Source of the DNA: Rhodopirellula islandica
Lineage (GTDB): Bacteria > Planctomycetota > Planctomycetia > Pirellulales > Pirellulaceae
NCBI RefSeq assembly: GCF_001027925.1
Contig: NZ_LECT01000015.1
Location: forward strand, 186,001-250,000
Direction of reading: 5' to 3'
Length of the DNA: 64,000 nucleotides
How positions within the stretch are numbered: position 1 is the stretch's first letter; the number at the start of each line of letters is the position of its first letter. This document shows, piece after piece, positions 62,433 through 64,000 of the stretch. Below the pieces are notes generated by a model that was given only the letters and a program-made list of their open reading frames with translations, had not been told where the DNA came from and did not search any database. Made by a program: the position numbers and the translations under genes.

Positions 62433-63463
62433 GGCGAGTGCCAACGACCAAGCGACGCCGGACCTGGGGCAATTCCGAGGCTCCGGTCCGGCTCGCGGTC
62501 GGACAGGGACACAAACGCCTGGCGTTGATCGACGATGGCCTGCAAGTAGACGCGACGAATCGCGTCGTAGCCGCGATCGTTGGGGTCTTCGATGTTGGTG
62601 TAGAACCAATACGTGGGATCATCCCAGTCGTAGGTGCTTCGCCAAAATTGGCGACAATGCGATCCGTGCCCTAAGAACGTTTCATGAAGCGGCACGACAT
62701 GAACATGCCCGAACTGATTTGCCACCCGGCGAATGACGCGGTTGTATTCCGCATGGATTGCCAAACCGTCGGGCCAATCGGGAAGAAAGATACTCGGTGC
62801 ATCACCGACACCATCGGTCGGATCGTAGATGTCACCCAGAAAGACAATGCACCCTGCAGAGAAGCGGTCGCTGATCGACTGCAGCATTCCACCCAACCTT
62901 GATTCAAACGATTCAATCCAAGGCTGGGCTTGTTCCAAGGTCGCACCGTACATGGCGCCTTCTTCTGGCGGGCGGCGACCGTAGCTGTGGATCAAATCAT
63001 TTCCACCGGTGGTCATCACGACCAATCCAAACACGTCCTCATCAAACGGCTCGATCTCCGTTTCGATGATGCGTTCATGGTCCAGCGAAGTGGAACCGGA
63101 CACGGCGACGTTGGACGCCGTCAGGTTGGGCAGGACCGCCGACAAATGCTTGCCTTGCATGCCCGGCCATTCATCCTTTGGATTTTGCTTCAAGCGTTCA
63201 AAGTACGAATGCGAACTGGATTTCGCGCCGAGACCTCGCGTGACACTGTCTCCCACCCCGAGCATGTGCACACGTCGCTGCGTCCAAACGGTCTCGAACG
63301 GTTCGATCGAGATCTGCAAACCGGCTGGTCCCTCACCGACGGGGCGTCGAAGTTTGAATTCCAAGTACGCTGGGACACCGATGAAAACGATGACCGCGAC
63401 GACAAACAGGAGTCGTCTGCGGAAGTTCGCTGGTCGACTCGAGGAGGGCAACTTGGCGTTCAT
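62366..63463 (-). CDS. SGNH/GDSL-type hydrolase with N-terminal membrane anchor
   Basis: 365 residues. A transmembrane helix (residues 17-35, RLLFVVAVIVFIGVPAYLEF) leads to an SGNH domain with block I 'MLGVGDSVTRGLG' (Ser nucleophile), the Gly block near 'SNVAVSGSTS' and block III 'TTGGNDL'. Block V, normally DxxHPN, reads NIEDPNDRGYDAIRR, with Asp where the catalytic His is expected. It may be a variant or inactive esterase acting on envelope glycans or lipids. The long C-terminal tail overlaps the convergent neighbour. Confidence 0.85.
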   Translation of the reverse strand: MNAKLPSSSRPANFRRRLLFVVAVIVFIGVPAYLEFKLRRPVGEGPAGLQISIEPFETVWTQRRVHMLGVGDSVTRGLGAKSSSHSYFERLKQNPKDEWPGMQGKHLSAVLPNLTASNVAVSGSTSLDHERIIETEIEPFDEDVFGLVVMTTGGNDLIHSYGRRPPEEGAMYGATLEQAQPWIESFESRLGGMLQSISDRFSAGCIVFLGDIYDPTDGVGDAPSIFLPDWPDGLAIHAEYNRVIRRVANQFGHVHVVPLHETFLGHGSHCRQFWRSTYDWDDPTYWFYTNIEDPNDRGYDAIRRVYLQAIVDQRQAFVSLSDREPDRSLGIAPGPASLGRWHSPQSEMEARLVGMPSQSNFAWTD

Positions 63464-63552
63464 ATTCTCGCATCAAAAAAAGATGACCAGATAGCAGTGC
63501 AAGACGAAAATGGCCGCCGCAATTCGTTCGCTCCACTTTCATTTTAACGCGA

Positions 63553-64000
63553 TCAACGGTCTCCGGTTTGATCTGGCGCCGAGTGACGAGGCGGCATCGG
63601 CAGCAAACTTTGTGGCAGTTCGATTTGGAACGCGGCTCCACCCAGCGGGCTATCGTCCACCGTGACGGCGCCACCTAGTCTCCGGCAAATGCGTCGCACG
63701 AGGGCGAGACCTAGACCGGTACCAGGCTGAGAGTCGCCGGAAAGGCGATGAAAGGGTTCGAAGATAAACCGACGATCCGCAGCGGGGACTCCCGGCCCGT
63801 CGTCTTCGACCAGAAACCGAACGCGATTGGCTTGGTCGGTGATCGTGACGCGAACCTGCGAGTTGGCGTACTTGCCCGCGTTGCCGACCAAGTTGCCGAG
63901 GGCCCGAACCAACCCGGCTTCATACGTCACCAAATCGATCGTCTCCGAACCGGTGGGCGAGTCGAAGTGGATGTTGGGATGCAAGGGAGCGTGTTGTCCA
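63553..64000 (-). CDS. Sensor histidine kinase, C-terminal part (start outside window)
   Basis: The frame is open to the window edge. The visible 148 codons hold the HATPase_c domain: N box 'RALGNLVGNAGKYANSQVRV', G1 box 'FLVEDDGPGVPAADRRFIFEPF', and G2 box 'PGTGLGLALVRRICRRLGGAVTVDDSPLGGAAFQIELP'. It phosphorylates its own His with ATP in a two-component system. The sensor and dimerisation parts are not in view. Confidence 0.94.
   Translation of the reverse strand, partial: GQHAPLHPNIHFDSPTGSETIDLVTYEAGLVRALGNLVGNAGKYANSQVRVTITDQANRVRFLVEDDGPGVPAADRRFIFEPFHRLSGDSQPGTGLGLALVRRICRRLGGAVTVDDSPLGGAAFQIELPQSLLPMPPRHSAPDQTGDR

Overview
The window looks like chromosomal DNA of a marine planctomycete of the Rhodopirellula / Pirellulaceae type. 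The signs are two DUF1559 proteins with prepilin-like N-termini, a sulfatase, a PL14-like lyase with DNRLRE-type modules, other planctomycete-style secreted proteins, lipid A genes (lpxC, lpxA), a Ser/Thr kinase, an FHA protein, a DUF4332-like protein, and a tmRNA whose tag reads AEENFALAA. Genes are mostly single or in short operons. Many starts are GTG or TTG.

Layout. 1-9.5 kb: 3' end of a sulfatase, a DUF1559 protein, tRNA-Lys and tRNA-Ser, a secreted LamG/DUF1080-like protein, PPK2 polyphosphate kinase, ispG, a TPR protein, a four-unit array of ~270-bp repeats, and an anchored flavin/2Fe-2S reductase. 9.5-20 kb: two translationally coupled SDRs, glutathione peroxidase, a secreted choloylglycine-hydrolase-like enzyme, a secreted propeller-like protein, glutaminase, transglutaminase, a secreted alpha/beta hydrolase and a membrane protein. 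20-29 kb: Ser/Thr kinase, PL14-like lyase, Tat-exported deacetylase-like protein, EamA transporter and RNase III. 29-35.4 kb: M28 peptidase, then an outer-membrane run OmpH/Skp-lpxC-lpxA-Gfo/Idh/MocA. 35.7-46.5 kb: a remarkable exported Cys-Pro repeat protein, PEP carboxylase, an O-antigen-ligase-like protein, a thioredoxin-like protein, an FHA protein, a YhcC-type radical SAM protein, a DUF4332-like protein and a lipoprotein.

46.6-64 kb is the most accessory part. It holds ssrA, a WYL regulator, an epoxide-hydrolase-like enzyme, a GHL15-like lipoprotein, a PIN-like / XRE-ImmA pair, a 66-residue gene holding only the P-loop end of EF-Tu, an ADP-ribosylglycohydrolase that starts with a fragment of RNA 2'-phosphotransferase (KptA), a decayed ferredoxin gene, a MarR/NmrA divergent pair, and a His/Cys-rich export cluster that ends in a possible AztD-like zinc chaperone. 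The window closes inside a histidine kinase gene.

Several families of short palindromic elements without transposase recur between genes. They share ends such as GTAGCCGGATTCGCC, GTAGGCCAGGT, GTAGTGGAtGAGG and CATCCCGGTAGGGATG. The best candidates for undescribed biology are the EF-Tu mini-gene, the KptA/ADP-ribosylglycohydrolase fusion, the PIN/ImmA pair, the Cys-Pro repeat protein and the putative metal-handling cluster. Function assignments come from reading motifs by eye; no database search was possible.
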